DNA of 64,000 bases from Cornus controversa. Its lineage: Eukaryota; Streptophyta; Magnoliopsida; Cornales; Cornaceae. The notes below the pieces were generated by a model. That model saw only the letters and a program-made list of their open reading frames with translations, was not told where the DNA came from and searched no databases. The DNA lies in NCBI GenBank assembly GCA_026545225.1, contig CM048853.1:47975755-48039754 (forward strand), in the 5' to 3' direction. A program made the translations under genes and the position numbers. This document shows positions 1 to 13,533 of this stretch, in pieces; the first letter of the stretch is position 1, and each line of letters begins with the position of its first letter.

Positions 1-3000
1 GCAGATAACTGCGTGCCTGTACACTGCCGTTCAGATCAAATTTCTGGTCCCAACTGTAAATGTGCATATCCATACACGGGCAATCTATTCTTCAGATCTC
101 TTTCCGTCTCCTACTTGAGAAACAATAGTACCTATACTACTCTCCAAAGCTCTATACTGGAATCTTTTCAGTCAATTCTACTCCCTGTGGATTCGGTTTC
201 TCTGAGCAATCCAACTCAAAATTTGGATAATTACCTTGTAATGAGCCTGCTGGTTTTTCCATCTGGTCAAGACCGTTTCAATCGGACAGCAATTACTGGA
301 ATCGGGTTTGCGTTGAGCAACCAAACTTTCAAACCCCCAGACATGTTTGGACCCTTCTATTTCATTGGTGACCCATATGACCACTTTGCAGGTATTGAGT
401 ATTTCATGCAAGCTAATCTGTTTTTAGAAAGTAACTTGCATAGATATAATGGAAATTTGTAATAATGTTTGTCATGTCTCATTGCTATGCATCTCTCTCT
501 CTCTAATCCAGGAGCAACATCTTCTGCATCTAATACTGGCATTATCATCGGAGCAGCAGCTGGGGCTTCTGTCCTTGTGCTATTATTACTCCTCGCAGGT
601 TTTTATGCTTTCCGTCAAAAGAGAAGGGCTGAAAGAGCTACCAAACAAAATCATCCTTTTGGTACGATAAAAAACTAGACTAAACAAAGCAAAGCTTATA
701 CTTACTCTTATGGATTCAGGAGTGTTACTCAGCTCTTCTTGTCATATATATGCAGCATCATGGGATTCAAATAAAGGCAGTGGTAGCATTCCTCAGTTAA
801 AAGGAGCTAGAAGTTTTTCATTTGAGGAACTTAAGAAATGCACAAACAATTTTTCAGAGGCCAACGGCATCGGAACCGGTGGTTATGGGAAGGTTAAATT
901 CGACCTGTCTTGTTATTTGTAAATAAATTGTTTGTAGGTCTCTCTTTCTGGTAATATGCACCTGGTATAGCAGCCACCCCAAAGTTACAGACCATCCTTC
1001 TCTAGACCATCAACCCCTACCCACCCCACAAATGCAATAGCTACCATTTAACATGTAGCTTGCACAAGGCAGCTGTATATGAATCTGATGGTGTCAATTT
1101 TACAGGCATTGCAATAATTGTATGAATTTTTAAAACTAGACTAATATACATGAAGGATACATGACCTATCTTTTAGTAACTTGTGAAATTTTCAAACATG
1201 TCATAGTAAATTTAGTTTATCCTAGACTTGTGGAGTAATTAACTTGTTATTCCAAAAATTCCGGAACAGAAAAAATATGTCTATTCCTTGTGTATATGTT
1301 TTGGTTTTTCTTTTGCCACAGATTTCAATGTTGAAGATGATTTCACTATTTGAGGTTGTGATTTTATTAGGAAAATGGTACTCTCTCCGAAGGAGAGTAT
1401 ACTGAATGGGGAGCTGAACAGGACTCGCGTTTGATGCATTTAAGTGGGGAATGGGTCCCACCCAAGTGAATCAAACGGGGAGCCGACCATTCGGTACTCA
1501 GGATCATCACTCGTTTCAATAACACTAGTCAACCTCAGAATATATTCCCAAACTATTCCCAGGACTATAAAATTCCCAGATTCTGAATTTGGTATAATGT
1601 TTATAGGTATATAGAGGAACTCTTGCCACTGGGCAGCTGGTTGCCATCAAAAGAGCTCAACATGGATCAATGCAGGGTGGGCTTGAGTTCAAAACTGAGA
1701 TTGAGCTTCTATCGAGGGTTCATCACAAGAATGTTGTCAGCCTTGTGGGTTTCTGTTTCGAGCAACGTGAACAAATGCTGGTCTATGAGTTTATTCCAAA
1801 TGGTACACTGAAGGATAGTCTTTCAGGTACTCTTACTCATTTATTGAACTTCTTCACCCAATATGAATTCAGATACTTCCTGTGCTTCAGTTACTTATTG
1901 TTCTTTAGAGTTGGAGCTTATTCACTTTCTTCATTACTAATTATGATACCAAATACCTTGAAACTAGCTGAGAAAACAATAAAGAAAAGGCAGAATAAGA
2001 AATCACCATCTTTCAGAACAGGAATACAATGCTTCCATATATAGCCTCACTTCTATCAGAACTTGAAATCTAATGTTTCTAGTACCCTTATTTTACTGCT
2101 CTCGACGGAAAATAAATGTCCAATGTAGAACAACAAGGGATTTCCCAGCCATATTACCTAATTACCAGCAGCAGGGGCCTTTGTCCTAAACTCCATTTTC
2201 TGTAAACATTCCATAAGATACCTACCACAACACCAACAGATAAAGCAGGTTTTATTGAGTTCTTTTGAAAAGATGAGTTCCTAACTCAGTTCTCCTTGAT
2301 TTCTACACATTATTCATGCAGGGATGTCAGGAATTAAATTGGATTGGGTGCGGAGACTCCGAGCAGCCCTTGGAGCTGCAAAAGGTTTGCAATATCTGCA
2401 TGTTGATGCCAACCCTCCCATTATACACAGAGACATCAAATCAAACAATATCTTACTGGATGAGCGATTGAATGCAAAAGTCGCTGATTTTGGTCTCTCC
2501 AAGCTTCTGGGTGACCCTGAAAAGGGTTATGTCACCACTCAAGTCAAAGGGACAATGGTCAGTAAGCTATCCTCCAAACCCTGATCTAGAAAGAACAATG
2601 CTTCACTACAGATGAGGGAAAAAAAAAAGAGTAATGGATTTAAATTTTCATTTGTAAAGCTCATTAGAGTCGAGATTAAAATTCATTACTCTAAGACTTC
2701 ATAATCATTAGTGGACCTTGTAAAAATAAAGCTGTCAAGAAATGGTCCTAGCCTGAGCTTAGTCAACTAAAAAGGATAACCAAATCCAGAAAACGGAACC
2801 CCATTACTCATATTGCAGCAGAAGACAACCAAATTCTCTAAATGCCCAATTGAGGATAGCCATTCATTTTCAGTAGGTTTCTGTCGAAAATACAACACCC
2901 CCTCCCCTGGAGGGATGGACATCTCTTTTTATGCATCGACTTAACAATAATAGATATCAAAACATGGGAGAAGAATTTCTGGAATCATCTCCCTCCTTTT

Positions 3001-3886
3001 ATGAAGTATGAATTTTGAGCTTTAGTACATGCCTCTTAAGAAAAAAAGTGATGGTATGCAGGATTAAAAGTGCATTTTCCCATTTTCAAGCAGTAATTGC
3101 TGCTTCTAGGCTGAGCCCAAACACACGTGCACATATATGCAATACTTCACTGCTGGAAAGAGTCATAGGTTATGATCCTGCAGTTTCTGATAACAGAACT
3201 CAAAAGCAGATACCAGAGAAAACACATCCTAGTGGTATGCAAAATGTCTGTTTTATTATTCATAAAGAAACACATCATTTTCTTTTGCTAAAATGAAGAA
3301 TACCAAGTGTTTAGCATATTAATGGAGCCACAATGGCAAAAGTTCTTTCATTGTGATTCTACAACACTGCTTTAATATTTTGGACTGAAAGTAGATTTTT
3401 TTATTTATACAGGGGTACTTGGATCCTGAATATTACATGACGAACCAGTTAACTGAGAAGAGCGACGTTTATAGTTTTGGAGTGCTGCTGCTGGAGCTGA
3501 TAACTGCAAGAAGTCCCATTGAGAAAGGAAAATATATCGTAAGAGAGGTGAAGCGACCAATGGATAAGACGAAAGATCTATACAACCTTCACGAGGTTCT
3601 TGATCCGGCCATTGGTTTGGGCACCTCGCTGAAAGGTTTAGAGAAGTTCGTGGATCTGGCAATGAGCTGCGTTGAAGAATCAGGAACTGTCAGGCCTACA
3701 ATGAGTGAGGTGGTGAAAGAGATTGAGAACATCATGCAATTGGCTGGTTTGAATCCCAATGCTGAATCAGCATCCACTTCCGCGAGTTATGAAGGCACAA
3801 GTAAGGGATTCGAGCACCCTTACAGTAATGAGGGCCTGTTTGTCTACAGTGGGGATTTTGTTCCTCCAAAGATAGAGCCCCAGTAA
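1..3886 (+). CDS. LRR receptor-like kinase, LRR-VIII-1/HPCA1 type, 3' part
   Basis: Exons read as 1-391, 512-661, 756-892, 1607-1826, 2322-2557 and 3413-3886; phases match at every junction and the stop is at 3884-3886. The 5' end (signal peptide, LRRs) lies left of the window. The extracellular juxtamembrane part carries [10 protein letters not shown] and [13 protein letters not shown], typical of the Arabidopsis At5g49760-At5g49780 group. A transmembrane helix ([20 protein letters not shown]) follows, then basic residues (RQKRRAER). The kinase shows a glycine loop (GTGGYGKV), the VAIK lysine, HRDIKSNN (RD type), DFGLSK, and DPEYY in the activation-segment/APE region. Known family members sit in the plasma membrane; HPCA1 senses extracellular hydrogen peroxide. 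The specific ligand here cannot be read from the sequence. No break is visible in the part present, so it is probably functional. Confidence 0.93.
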
Positions 3887-5070
3887 GTATCTCTCTACAT
3901 TTTGAATGCTGAAATTGGCTGCAGATGGCTGGTTCTCTGACTCTATTTGTGTAGAATGTGTAACTGGCCTTGCCTTGAGTCAATATTACCCATTTTTCTT
4001 ACTTCATTCATGTATATGAACTCTTGCAACATCATACATGATAAGATCATGTCATTTTTTCATTATATAAAGCTCAATACTGCTATAAATCAACTCTTTG
4101 CTTAGGCTTATTTGGTACACAATGTTATTGAATTTCAAATATCTTGGCCTAAATTAACTTCTGAACAAAATAAGTTTGAGGAACAAAAGCTCCAAGTATT
4201 ACTGAGTTGGGATTGGCAATGCTCTCAATGAAACCTTGAGGAAGTAAACTGCAAAAATTACACTTCTCCTTGACTTTGAAAAATTACACCGACTCCTCTA
4301 TCAGATATTCAGTTGTGAAAAATTACACCGACTCCTCTATCAGATATTCAGATGTTTAAAAATAGAGTAATACTGCAATTGCCGATCGGTTTTTTTTGCA
4401 CTCCAATTACTATTTTCCAAGACTTCTAACAAGTAATGGATAAAAATAAAGGAATGTGAAGAATGTGGTTGAAATGATATTCGAAAAGTAATTATAGAAG
4501 AAGTGAAAACCTCAATGGTGGGCTCCACCCGAAACTTTGTGGTTCGTTTTTGACAACAATCATTTTCAATTTACATTGTAATTATGTCATGAATCCAAAG
4601 GACGCTTGGTTAGTTAAACAAGAAATAATGTGAAATGTCTTTCTTACCCTCTTCAATCACCACCCTTCTACTATTGCCACCCTAACAGTGTAATGTTAAA
4701 TATCCTCTGCCTCTCTCTCTAAAATCCTCTGTATCTTCCACCACTACAATGAAGCCAATTCCAGTAGAATTGGAGGAGAGCCCAATTTTGCTGGACCAAC
4801 TTTAAGCTTTAGAAAAGCTTATCACACCATAGATTTCAAGTTTCCAACTATCTCTGCATATATAATAATTATGGTAACAACAAAGCTTAAATAACACCCA
4901 ATTACAGAGATAAAGAACAACCCTGCAACAATCAAGTCCATAGACATACACATCCACATCCACATCCACGATCCAACCAATTCTTCAAACACTAATAACT
5001 TGCGAGTGTCGTTAAGAATCGGCAGGGACCGAATGTGTGTGCCTAGTGACGGTGTATGAAGGCCGGCTTG
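3887..5070. other. 3' flank of the receptor kinase, with a 35-bp direct repeat
   Basis: Gene-free AT-rich DNA. The first 150-200 bases are probably the kinase 3' UTR. A 35-bp unit starting GAAAAATTACACCGACTCCT occurs twice, at 4278-4312 and 4317-4351, separated by four bases. No coding evidence was seen. Confidence 0.6.
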
Positions 5071-5387
5071 GGTGCACACGATAGTTCAAATCATGATCTA
5101 CTCTTATCCGAATTAATTTTATCTGTGCTAATTTGTTCGATTTGAAGGCAGATTGGTTTGATTTTACGGATTGAATTTTAGTGGATCAATCAAATCAAAT
5201 CAAATCGGTTCGAGAAAAAATTCAATCCAAACCAACTCAATCTGTGATGCATATAAATGCACACAAAGTTTGTATTATTGGTCCATTGTGTTTACTTGGA
5301 AATTGGACTTGGTTTGGTTGCGATTATTATAAAACTGTGGAAATTGGATTGATTTTGATTTTATGTCTAATCCGATCTGTGTGCACC
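5071..5387. mobile_element. Short MITE-like element with GGTGCACAC ends
   Basis: A 317-bp segment begins GGTGCACACGATAG and ends GATCTGTGTGCACC, so the outer 9 bases are exact inverted repeats and the next few match in part. The inside is rich in AATCAAATC and TTGGTTTG motifs, common in plant hAT-type MITEs. I found no clear target-site duplication, so the family assignment is an inference. Confidence 0.5.
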
Positions 5388-7145
5388 TGTAAGCTCAAGT
5401 TATAAGTCATGGAAGCAACCACTTGAGAAAGGGCTCATTCATTATAATTTGTTTGTCATTTAATATATAGTTTCATATATTCTTTTTTATATGGATCCTT
5501 TATAAACAAATGCAAAGTTAAATGCATGGAACAATTTAATGAAATTTAAATCTTACATAATTTTTTTTACTTCAATTACTAGGCTTATGTCATGTTTTTT
5601 CTTATTCTTTTAAAATTCTTTTCAGTTGTTAATATTAACAAAAATATATATATATTCAATTCAACCCACTTGAATAACCTAAATTTTTGAATTTGATTTG
5701 TCTTGCAACAACGAAGTTAGAAGAGGATACAGTGAGAATCAAAATTTTACTAGATGACTTCATTGGGATAGAAAAAAAAAAAAACCAATCTCTCTCAGAA
5801 TTCTTATTCTTCTTGCTAGCTTTTATTATAATAATTTCAAGTTATTTTCATCATAGTAGTCACTCATTCTCTCTACTTTTCAACTCTTGTTCTTTAGTTC
5901 AAATTTTCAATTCAATTGGTTTTTTTTTTTCAATTCAGTTAGTTTGCTTCTATTGAAAATTGTTTTTTTTTGTATGCTATTATTTAACTTATGTTCACAG
6001 TATGGAAGATCTAATGATCTTTCATGTTGTCCCTATAATTTGATTGAGCTATTCTAAATATCTATGAATAACACTTTTAATATATATATATATATATGAA
6101 TTTTTGTCCTACTTTTGATGACTAAGAAGATTGAGTAATAATTACATGCAAATTTGTAATACAAGAAGCCTAATGTAATCTTTAAAGGCTTCATTCTCAA
6201 ACCTCAAATCATATTGAACTGCCCTCGGTATATGTTGGTGGAATGTCTGGAGTTTCTGCAAATTATCACCTTTTGATTTTGTTTAGGAATTACCTATGGG
6301 CATTAGTCCAGATGATATGATATCCCTTTCCCAAAAAAGAGATCTGAGTGTTGAGTTCTTTCAGAGACAATATTGTGCGTTTTGCTTGAACTTTAAAAAA
6401 AAAAATAAATAAAAAATAAAAATAATAATAATAAAATAAAAAATAAAAAAATGATAGGGAAGGTGTAGTACAGTGAGCTTGACTCTCTTATTTTCCACTT
6501 CCTGGAGACTCTTAAGCTTGTGAAAAGCACAAGTTTGCTGTAAGTCTGGTACAAACACACAGTAAATAAAGATTAGGTTTTAAATGACAAACACAAACCC
6601 GGTCACTTGTCACGCTCCTGTCAGTGGAGAAAATAAATGTCTATGACAATCTCATTCTGAGATTGATTTTGTACAATCATTGTTCGACACTTGACAGTAC
6701 AGATAAAAATGTCAGGTCTCTCATATGTCTAAAAAATGTTGCCATAGAATGTTCAAATAATATAACAATGTGCAACACTAACCCAAAACTTGCAATGTAA
6801 TGCAGATTGTTGTAACAAGCCCTTAAATCATGAAGTTTCCTTAGAAACTGCAAGAAAAAGCATAAGAATATGCATTCAAATAAAATCCAGAGTGAAATGC
6901 ACCAACCTCCGTAAATATTTTCTAGCAGACACTATATAGAACATAAATCCCAGATAATTTGGACAAAACAGAAACATACAAGACTAGTGAAAATTGAAAT
7001 CCCATCAGCATTTATCTAATTATGAACTTGAAATGGGCCACTTGTCTTGCCTACTTTTTTCCTTTGAAAGAGTAACAAGAAAGTTCTAAACCTTGTTTGT
7101 GCTTTGTTTGATTGAAATGTTGCCTTTCCACTTCAGAATTTAGAT
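5388..7145. other. Gene-free spacer and probable 3' UTR of ALFIN-LIKE copy 1
   Basis: AT-rich DNA with T-rich runs near 5760-5990 and an A/AAT-rich run at 6394-6450. The part nearest 7146 is probably the 3' UTR of ALFIN-LIKE copy 1, transcribed leftward. I see no gene. Confidence 0.5.
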
Positions 7146-10100
7146 TTAAACCCTAGCCCTCTTGCTACTGCAACCCGGACACTTGTACTGCTTGATATGC
7201 TCAGCCTTTGCAGGTGTGATCTTTACACACTTTCCATGGAACCATCTCTCGCACACATCACAGCAAATCCAGAATTCATCATGAGCATAGTTATCCCCGC
7301 AAGCTCCACATAGTGTTGCTCCCTGTTCATCTTCTCCTTCCTCCTCCCCACTCTCATCCTCTTCTTTATGTGGAGGAGAAATCTTTACTCCCTTAGGCTG
7401 GGATTCGGGTTGCCGAGATTGCTAAAAGGCAGCAAAAAAATAAGCAATGGATAAAAAATTGACGCAAAAATGAGAAAACAATTTATTAGGAAAAAAAAAA
7501 TAGAAAAACAAGTTGAAAGAAAAAAAACAAAACAAAACAAAAGAAAAACACACAAACACAGTAGATTTATTTGAGGAGGTAATGCTTACCATATTTCCAC
7601 TAGATTTGCTTTTGCTACTGTTATTGTGAGCAGCGGACTGGTCTTTTGACTGCTTAACAGTTCCTGTCACAACTTCAAATACAGTTGGTAGGTCATTTAT
7701 CATCTGGAAAAGCCTCTTCCTGTAAATTCCATTTCCAACCCGAAGTTAGAAAGAGCATGAGTATGAATAGTCATTTCCTGAGATGATTTCAAAGAAAAGT
7801 TTGAGCGTTGTAGAGCCTCATCCCTCGGCAAGTGAGGGCAACATTCAATTCCCTCTGGGCATGAAGGCTTCTACAAAATCTACACCTTGAAGGTATTTCC
7901 CAGTTGCTTCATCCAATTTGCCTCAAAATGAGTTACTGTTCTGGAACATATGGAATTCATTGTCAATTTGATTTCAGAACCTTCATCCACAAGGGAATCA
8001 ACATGTGCTGACAGAAAGTCTGAATATACTGTTGGGCTTTTGGAAGGCCAAATATGACCAGTATATACACTCAATATTGCAACTTATTCAAGTCAGAAGA
8101 TCCCAAAGTAGAACAAAGCACCATAGAACGTGCAAGGTTCATAGAAATATGTCTCAAAATGATGATGGTTTGAGACTGTAATTAAACAATATTTCGCAAA
8201 AATTACAAGTTCAACATTTTAATTGTGGCAAAGCTATCCCCAAATGAGATAGTGGCTGCCTTTGTACTTACTAAACTTTTATTCCAAGCCCTCATCTTTT
8301 CATTCCAAAGAGTATTTTCAAAAAGTGTCAAGATTTAGGTCACTTGGCATTACAGAAAGTTCTCCAAACCAAAAATTTCTAAATATATGTCCATCTTTAA
8401 GTAGAGTTTGAGTTTTCTTTGTGAAGTCCTAAATTCGTAATTAAAAGAGAAGTTCACTGTGACCAATTATTCATGATTTTAGGAAATCTTGGCAAAACAA
8501 TGTGCAAGCTTTAGTTTCATGGCTACAATATCCTAGTGTTTGTTTCCTTTTCCTTTGTTAAGTCATGACTCATGAGTGGTATCAACAAGGGATAGGCTGT
8601 AGGTTCAATTAAGCACTACTTGGATCCTTATTTTTGGCCCTCCAAGAAAGAGATGCAATCTATAATAACAGGTAGAGCTTCTATAACTTGGTAGGCTGCA
8701 AATGGAGAGATGATCTGAGGATTGGGCTGTTCAACATATCTTATTGAGTTTCTGAAACCTCAAGCCAGGCCTGACTATGTGGAGCAGAAGAATCATCAAA
8801 TGGATTTTTCAAGATTTGGAAAGAACGGAAACAAAAATTTATTGGTTGTGTGTGATCTTTCCCTATGACTTGTTCCATTTATTCATGCTGGTGTGCTAGT
8901 ATCATGCCGGTATGCCTCAGTATGCAGTAATGACAGGAATACTTATTGATCACATCATCCTTCAATTATAAAAGAAATCCCTAATTTAGTCACAGTTATT
9001 CGAAGTTAAATAGGTGATTCCATGCTTCTAAAAAGCAAAAACTTTCTTTTAAAGGTCTACTCAAACAACAACCACAGAGAGAGAGAGAGAACCCCTAGTT
9101 TCTGTGGGATCATAAGCCTAATGTCCAATACCAACCTTTTTAAGCCCACTGTATGACTGTTAAGTCAAAGACGAGAGAGAAGGAAAATGACAAAAGAGCA
9201 CACATTAGGATCATACAGAAGTTCAAAAACCAAAAACAATATTAACTGTCGATGCCATATCGAAACTTCAAAACAAAAAAATGAACCATTAGTCCATGAC
9301 GAGTTAATGTTGTGCATGACATGCGTGTCCATGTACAATTACACACGTCAATGTGCCCAACATGGGGAAAAATAGGCTAAAAAAAGAAGAAATGCCTCGT
9401 AGCATGGCCAAAAGAACTTTCATAATAATTCTCCAATTTTTACCAAGCGTATCAATCATTAGGACTGGGAAAAGGAAAAAGGACGCAGCCTTACAGAACA
9501 ATAAAATCTTTATGAACTGCAAAAAGAACAATATGCCTTTTTTCACAAGAAAAACTGGTTCTTTAACACAGAACAAAATGGATAAACATTTTCCTTCTAG
9601 TATTAGCATCAATCCTAAATTACCAATTAATATTACTTCAGTGTCATACAGCTTCTTTCTATAGCAGCAGTTCATATACTCCCATCACATTCAGAGACAC
9701 GGAATAATATGACAAGGACAAAGCAAATCAGAGAAAGAGATGTTTTTCGGTACTGTAGTGACTTTAACTGACTGAAATTCCAAAATCATAAATACCAATG
9801 GCAGCAACAGAAAGGACAAAGGCTATATATAAAATTAATGTTTCAAGTGAATGGCAAAAGCATAAGCAACTTCATTATAATAAAACAAGAGAAGGAAAGG
9901 ATTGGAAGCACTCTTGCTTCCATACGCACAATGAAACTACCTACCATAATATATTTATCAAACTTTTGATCTTTAATAAAATTTCCCGTCACAAAATATC
10001 ATAAAGAAACCCATATAACTAAGGTACCTCCAATCCTCTGCTAACTCCATAATACCACAAGTGAAAACATTCACCAAAATCATTAACACCATGAACATCA

Positions 10101-12546
10101 GCCAATGGTAATCATCATCATCACCATCTCCTTTCCTTCCCCAATCACTACCAGTAAGAACTAAGAAAAATTGCTTTTAGTAGGTTGATAACAGGGATAG
10201 CAGTTATAGGACTTCTGCTGCAGATATCAACTAGATGTATAAAATAATGTAAATACATCTAGTTATATCCAAAAGAGTTAGTGCTGAACATCTAACCACA
10301 ATAACTACTGCCCTTAGTAGGTTCATAACAGGGAAGCAATTACAAGATTTGTGCTGCAGAAATTAGCTAGATGTGTATAGAATACTGCAAATACTTCTAA
10401 TTATATCTAAAAGTGTTATTGTTTAAGAATCTACCACAATGGCTTAAAAGAAAGGTACTGGAAAATTTGACATTCAGACAAGATAAAAACGAAAGAATAT
10501 GCCATTAAGTTCCAGAAAAGATATTACCTTTCACTTTTACCAAACCCGAAGCGTGCCCCAAAATAGAATGCAACAGAAAGCAACCACGAATCACTGTGAA
10601 CTGCAACTAGTGATAACCAGTCCTTCTCTTGCATCCCATCCCTAGCAAAGTTTATACCTAATGCTGGCTCAGGAAGTTCAGGAGGCACCTCCTCAACAGG
10701 AAGGTTGACTTCCCATGTCTCAGTTGGAAGACCATACAGACACAAGTTCTCCTTCTCTGTAAGCACAACATTGATATGTTCAGAAGCAATAAATAACTCC
10801 ATCTCTAAATGATCAGGATCACACTCTTCTACCCTAGCATTTTTTTTTTAGATACTACAACGACTATCTAATAACTACTTAATATGCATCACCAATAACT
10901 ATGAATGTTCATCTACATTTTTATTTCTATTAAATGTTATTATCAGAAAAAAGTTTTGTTGCTTCCAAAGAAATTAAGGAAAATTAGCAATCAGATTCTA
11001 ATTTAAAACAAATTTCATTCTTAACAGATCAAGGAAAAGAAATGACATAGTGCATCAGCACAAAGGAAATTGTATTATGGTGTTAATTCTAAGTTTTACT
11101 CTACAACTTGAAAAGGATGGAAAAGTTAAAGAGTTAAAACTTAAAAGAAATAATACAATATAGGGTACAGTAACAATATGGTGATATATGAGGAGAAGAG
11201 AGTGTTAGCAAGTGACATCCATTTAAAACCAAATACTAAGGTAAAGAATATATCAAAATAAGGAAATTCGATAATTCCAATAGCAATGAGGTTAATATTA
11301 TTAAAAATGTCAGCGCATAAGGTATACCTTTAGTAAAATAATCTTTCTAAGGAAAAGGATAAAAGACAGTCAGGGTATGTTCTAATCTACTTACTGATTC
11401 AACTTTTAGGTAAGATGGTGTATAGGTACTCTCCATATTTTTCCTTTTTCCATAATGATTCTAGACACATCAAACATGTCAAAACTTAGGCTCATGCAAC
11501 CAAGTACAAGTTTAGAATAACGAGTGCCAAACCATTGACTAATGAAATAATAATAATAATAATTTATTAGAAATGCCCATTTAGCAATAAATAAACTAAC
11601 GTACTTTTTTTCTTTAAACAATTCAGTAACATCCAATTATGCAGGTGGCCTTCTACAGTTTAGACATTATGAATTTTTGAATTTTACCACTCTCAACTGT
11701 GGCCTTCTACAGTTTAGACATTATGATTAGAGGCTAACAGCTATGTGAAGCAGATATAATCAGCCATGTGTACCATATGATACCTGCAAATGTCTGAAAA
11801 GGTGATTTTTGCAATTCACTTGTATCGATTTTTGGTTTACATGATGGTAGACAGTTGACTACGTAAAGCTTGCAGAAATTTTGGACCATACCTAATTGGG
11901 AGTCCCCCACTTCTACAATACAAATCCAGTAATAACTATAATAGTACACTTTTTTTATGGAAACATACTGAAAATGTAACAGATACAATTGATGACAAGT
12001 CGACTATAACAAGTGCCAATTCAAAACAAAATCAATTTCTGAAACAGGAAATCATTTAAGTGCAAATATCAAGTGAAAACAATTAAGTGCACTTATACGG
12101 TAATTAAAAAAAATGATTCTAATTCATGGACATAACAATTACCTAAAAGTATAATTCATGTTCTACAGTGACTAAACCAATACTTAAATTTAGAGCTATT
12201 TATACACTCGTGTGTGTGTGTGTGTGTGTGGAGAAAAACTCACCCGGATCGCACTGCTGATAAAAACTCTCAACTTCTGCAGTAACACAACATATACATA
12301 CAGAAAATCAGAAAAGCCACAAAATTTAGAGGCGAAATAGAGAGAAAAAAGAAGAAGAAAAAAACACAAAGCGATATGCATATACACGAATACATGTGTG
12401 TATATATATGCGCACACATATATATTCAGAGATGAAGAAAAAAAATACGAACCCATAGTGAGAGCCTTGATCAAGCCAGCTCTTCTACCTCTGAAGTCGG
12501 TAAATACCTCCTCTACTGTTCTCGGAACATGCGAAATTCCATCCAT
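7146..12546 (-). CDS. ALFIN-LIKE PHD-finger protein, array copy 1 (complete)
   Basis: Exons (minus strand) 12546-12453, 12276-12244, 10756-10528, 7719-7590 and 7421-7146 join in frame to 253 aa, the usual length for the family. Start chosen at [15 protein letters not shown]: an upstream ATG (MKR, 12555) exists, but copies 3 and 5 lack it. Residues 1 to about 135 form the Alfin domain ([56 protein letters not shown]). Exon 4 gives [18 protein letters not shown]. An acidic linker leads to a PHD finger from about residue 199 with all zinc ligands: CGAC, CCDVC, FHGKC, CPGC. Family members bind H3K4me3 in the nucleus through the PHD and contact PRC1 RING proteins through the Alfin domain. It resembles AL6/AL7 most. 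The first donor is GT-TCGT. Intron 3 (2.8 kb) contains a foreign AL 3' end, so the gene looks like a fusion of two units. Confidence 0.93.
8880..9745 (-). pseudogene. ALFIN-LIKE 3'-end remnant inside intron 3 of copy 1
   Basis: This stretch matches the 3' flank and hydrophobic tail of copy 2 (about 18575-19195) almost base for base, including the GGTAGTATGCCTCAGTATGC-like region, the (GA)n tract and the tail codons for [20 protein letters not shown]. The match ends at about 9735 and continues directly as intron-3 sequence (TGTAGTGACTTTAACTGACTG, about 9750 on). Exon 5, intron 4 and exon 4 of this unit are therefore missing between the two parts. Exons 1-3 now used by copy 1 belonged to this unit. 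It lies in an intron and is probably not translated. Confidence 0.75.
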
Positions 12547-12642
12547 TCTCTTCACTGCTCACAAAATTCAAATATATATGTAATCTCTCAGAAGTTTAAT
12601 GCTGATTCCACAGGATTGCAACGAGAATCAAAAGGAAAACAT

Positions 12643-12668
12643 TAGGGTTTTTGCAAAAGCTAGGGTTT
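12643..12668 (-). promoter_or_regulatory. Two telo-box motifs in the 5' leader of copy 1
   Basis: On the gene strand, AAACCCTA occurs twice just upstream of the copy 1 start (12650-12643 and 12668-12661). This is the plant telo-box, known from 5' leaders and promoters of housekeeping genes and as a Polycomb-recruiting motif. The same positions in copy 2 have changed (ATAGGATTT and CTATGTTT). Upstream lies an (AT)n tract at about 12697-12718. That the boxes are functional is inference. Confidence 0.5.
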
Positions 12669-12699
12669 CTTCTTCATTCTGCTAGTTTGTATATCTATC

Positions 12700-13533
12700 T
12701 ATATATATATATATATATGGTAAATACAATCTGAAACCTTTTTTTGACACAGATTTATAATGAAGACCTAAATTGGATTGAAATAAAAGAATGGGAGTGA
12801 GGATCAACTGTAAGCTAAGGATTTTAGTAATTTTGTTGAATTTGCTCTTTTGGGGTCTCCTTTTTCCTTCATATCTCATTCTCACAAATCTTATATATAC
12901 ACACACATTACATGTATATAAATATAAAAATCCTAAAGCTGTATTCTCTACACGCGGCAAACAATGATTGGGAAAATGACTATGCTGCAAGGTAGAGTTT
13001 TTGTCACTGCATGTATGACAAATTTCCATTATATATATATATATATATATAATCCGAAATTACTATTTTATATTGATCAGTGTTGAAACAACCGAATCGG
13101 TTGGGACTGACCCTCCCTCAGATAAAGGGTGGGTCTCACTAACACGTGGTGGTGGGGTCACATCTGAGTCCGATCTGAAAAGGAGTTATTCTTTTATTTT
13201 TAATCATTCGAGTTCTCCTAATTGTTGGAAATTTGGTTTTGATCAAGTAACTTTGAACTAGAATAGCTCTCACCTAGCGTTTAAGGCGAAAATTTATTGG
13301 AACACACTGTTTAAGGAGAGAAGATGAGTATAGTATATTTAATTTTTCAAAATTATTTTTTAATAAATGAAAATTTGGATTCAAAGTACTCATATAATTA
13401 TGGTGGTGAAAGTTGATTTATTCCACACAAAATAATTTTCGAAGTATTTATGGCCTTGTAAGTTTTTAGATTGGATTTGGATTTCGGCTCCAATGGAGAC
13501 CCCACTTTTGTGGTAAGGAGAGGACATAGGTCG
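12700..13533. other. Upstream flank of copy 1, gene-free
   Basis: Contains (AT)n tracts at about 12700-12718 and 13031-13050, and AT-rich DNA. A 62-codon frame at 13073-13261 has no recognisable similarity. It is probably the promoter region of copy 1 plus intergenic DNA. Confidence 0.4.

Noticed and set aside
7880-8074. 64-codon minus-strand frame in intron 3 of copy 1
   Set aside because: It looks somewhat protein-like but I recognise no family and see no splice support; listed here rather than as a gene.
9353-9664. 103-codon plus-strand and 123-codon minus-strand frames
   Set aside because: They lie in the 3' flank of an ALFIN-LIKE remnant; the same region in copies 2, 4 and 5 does not keep them open.
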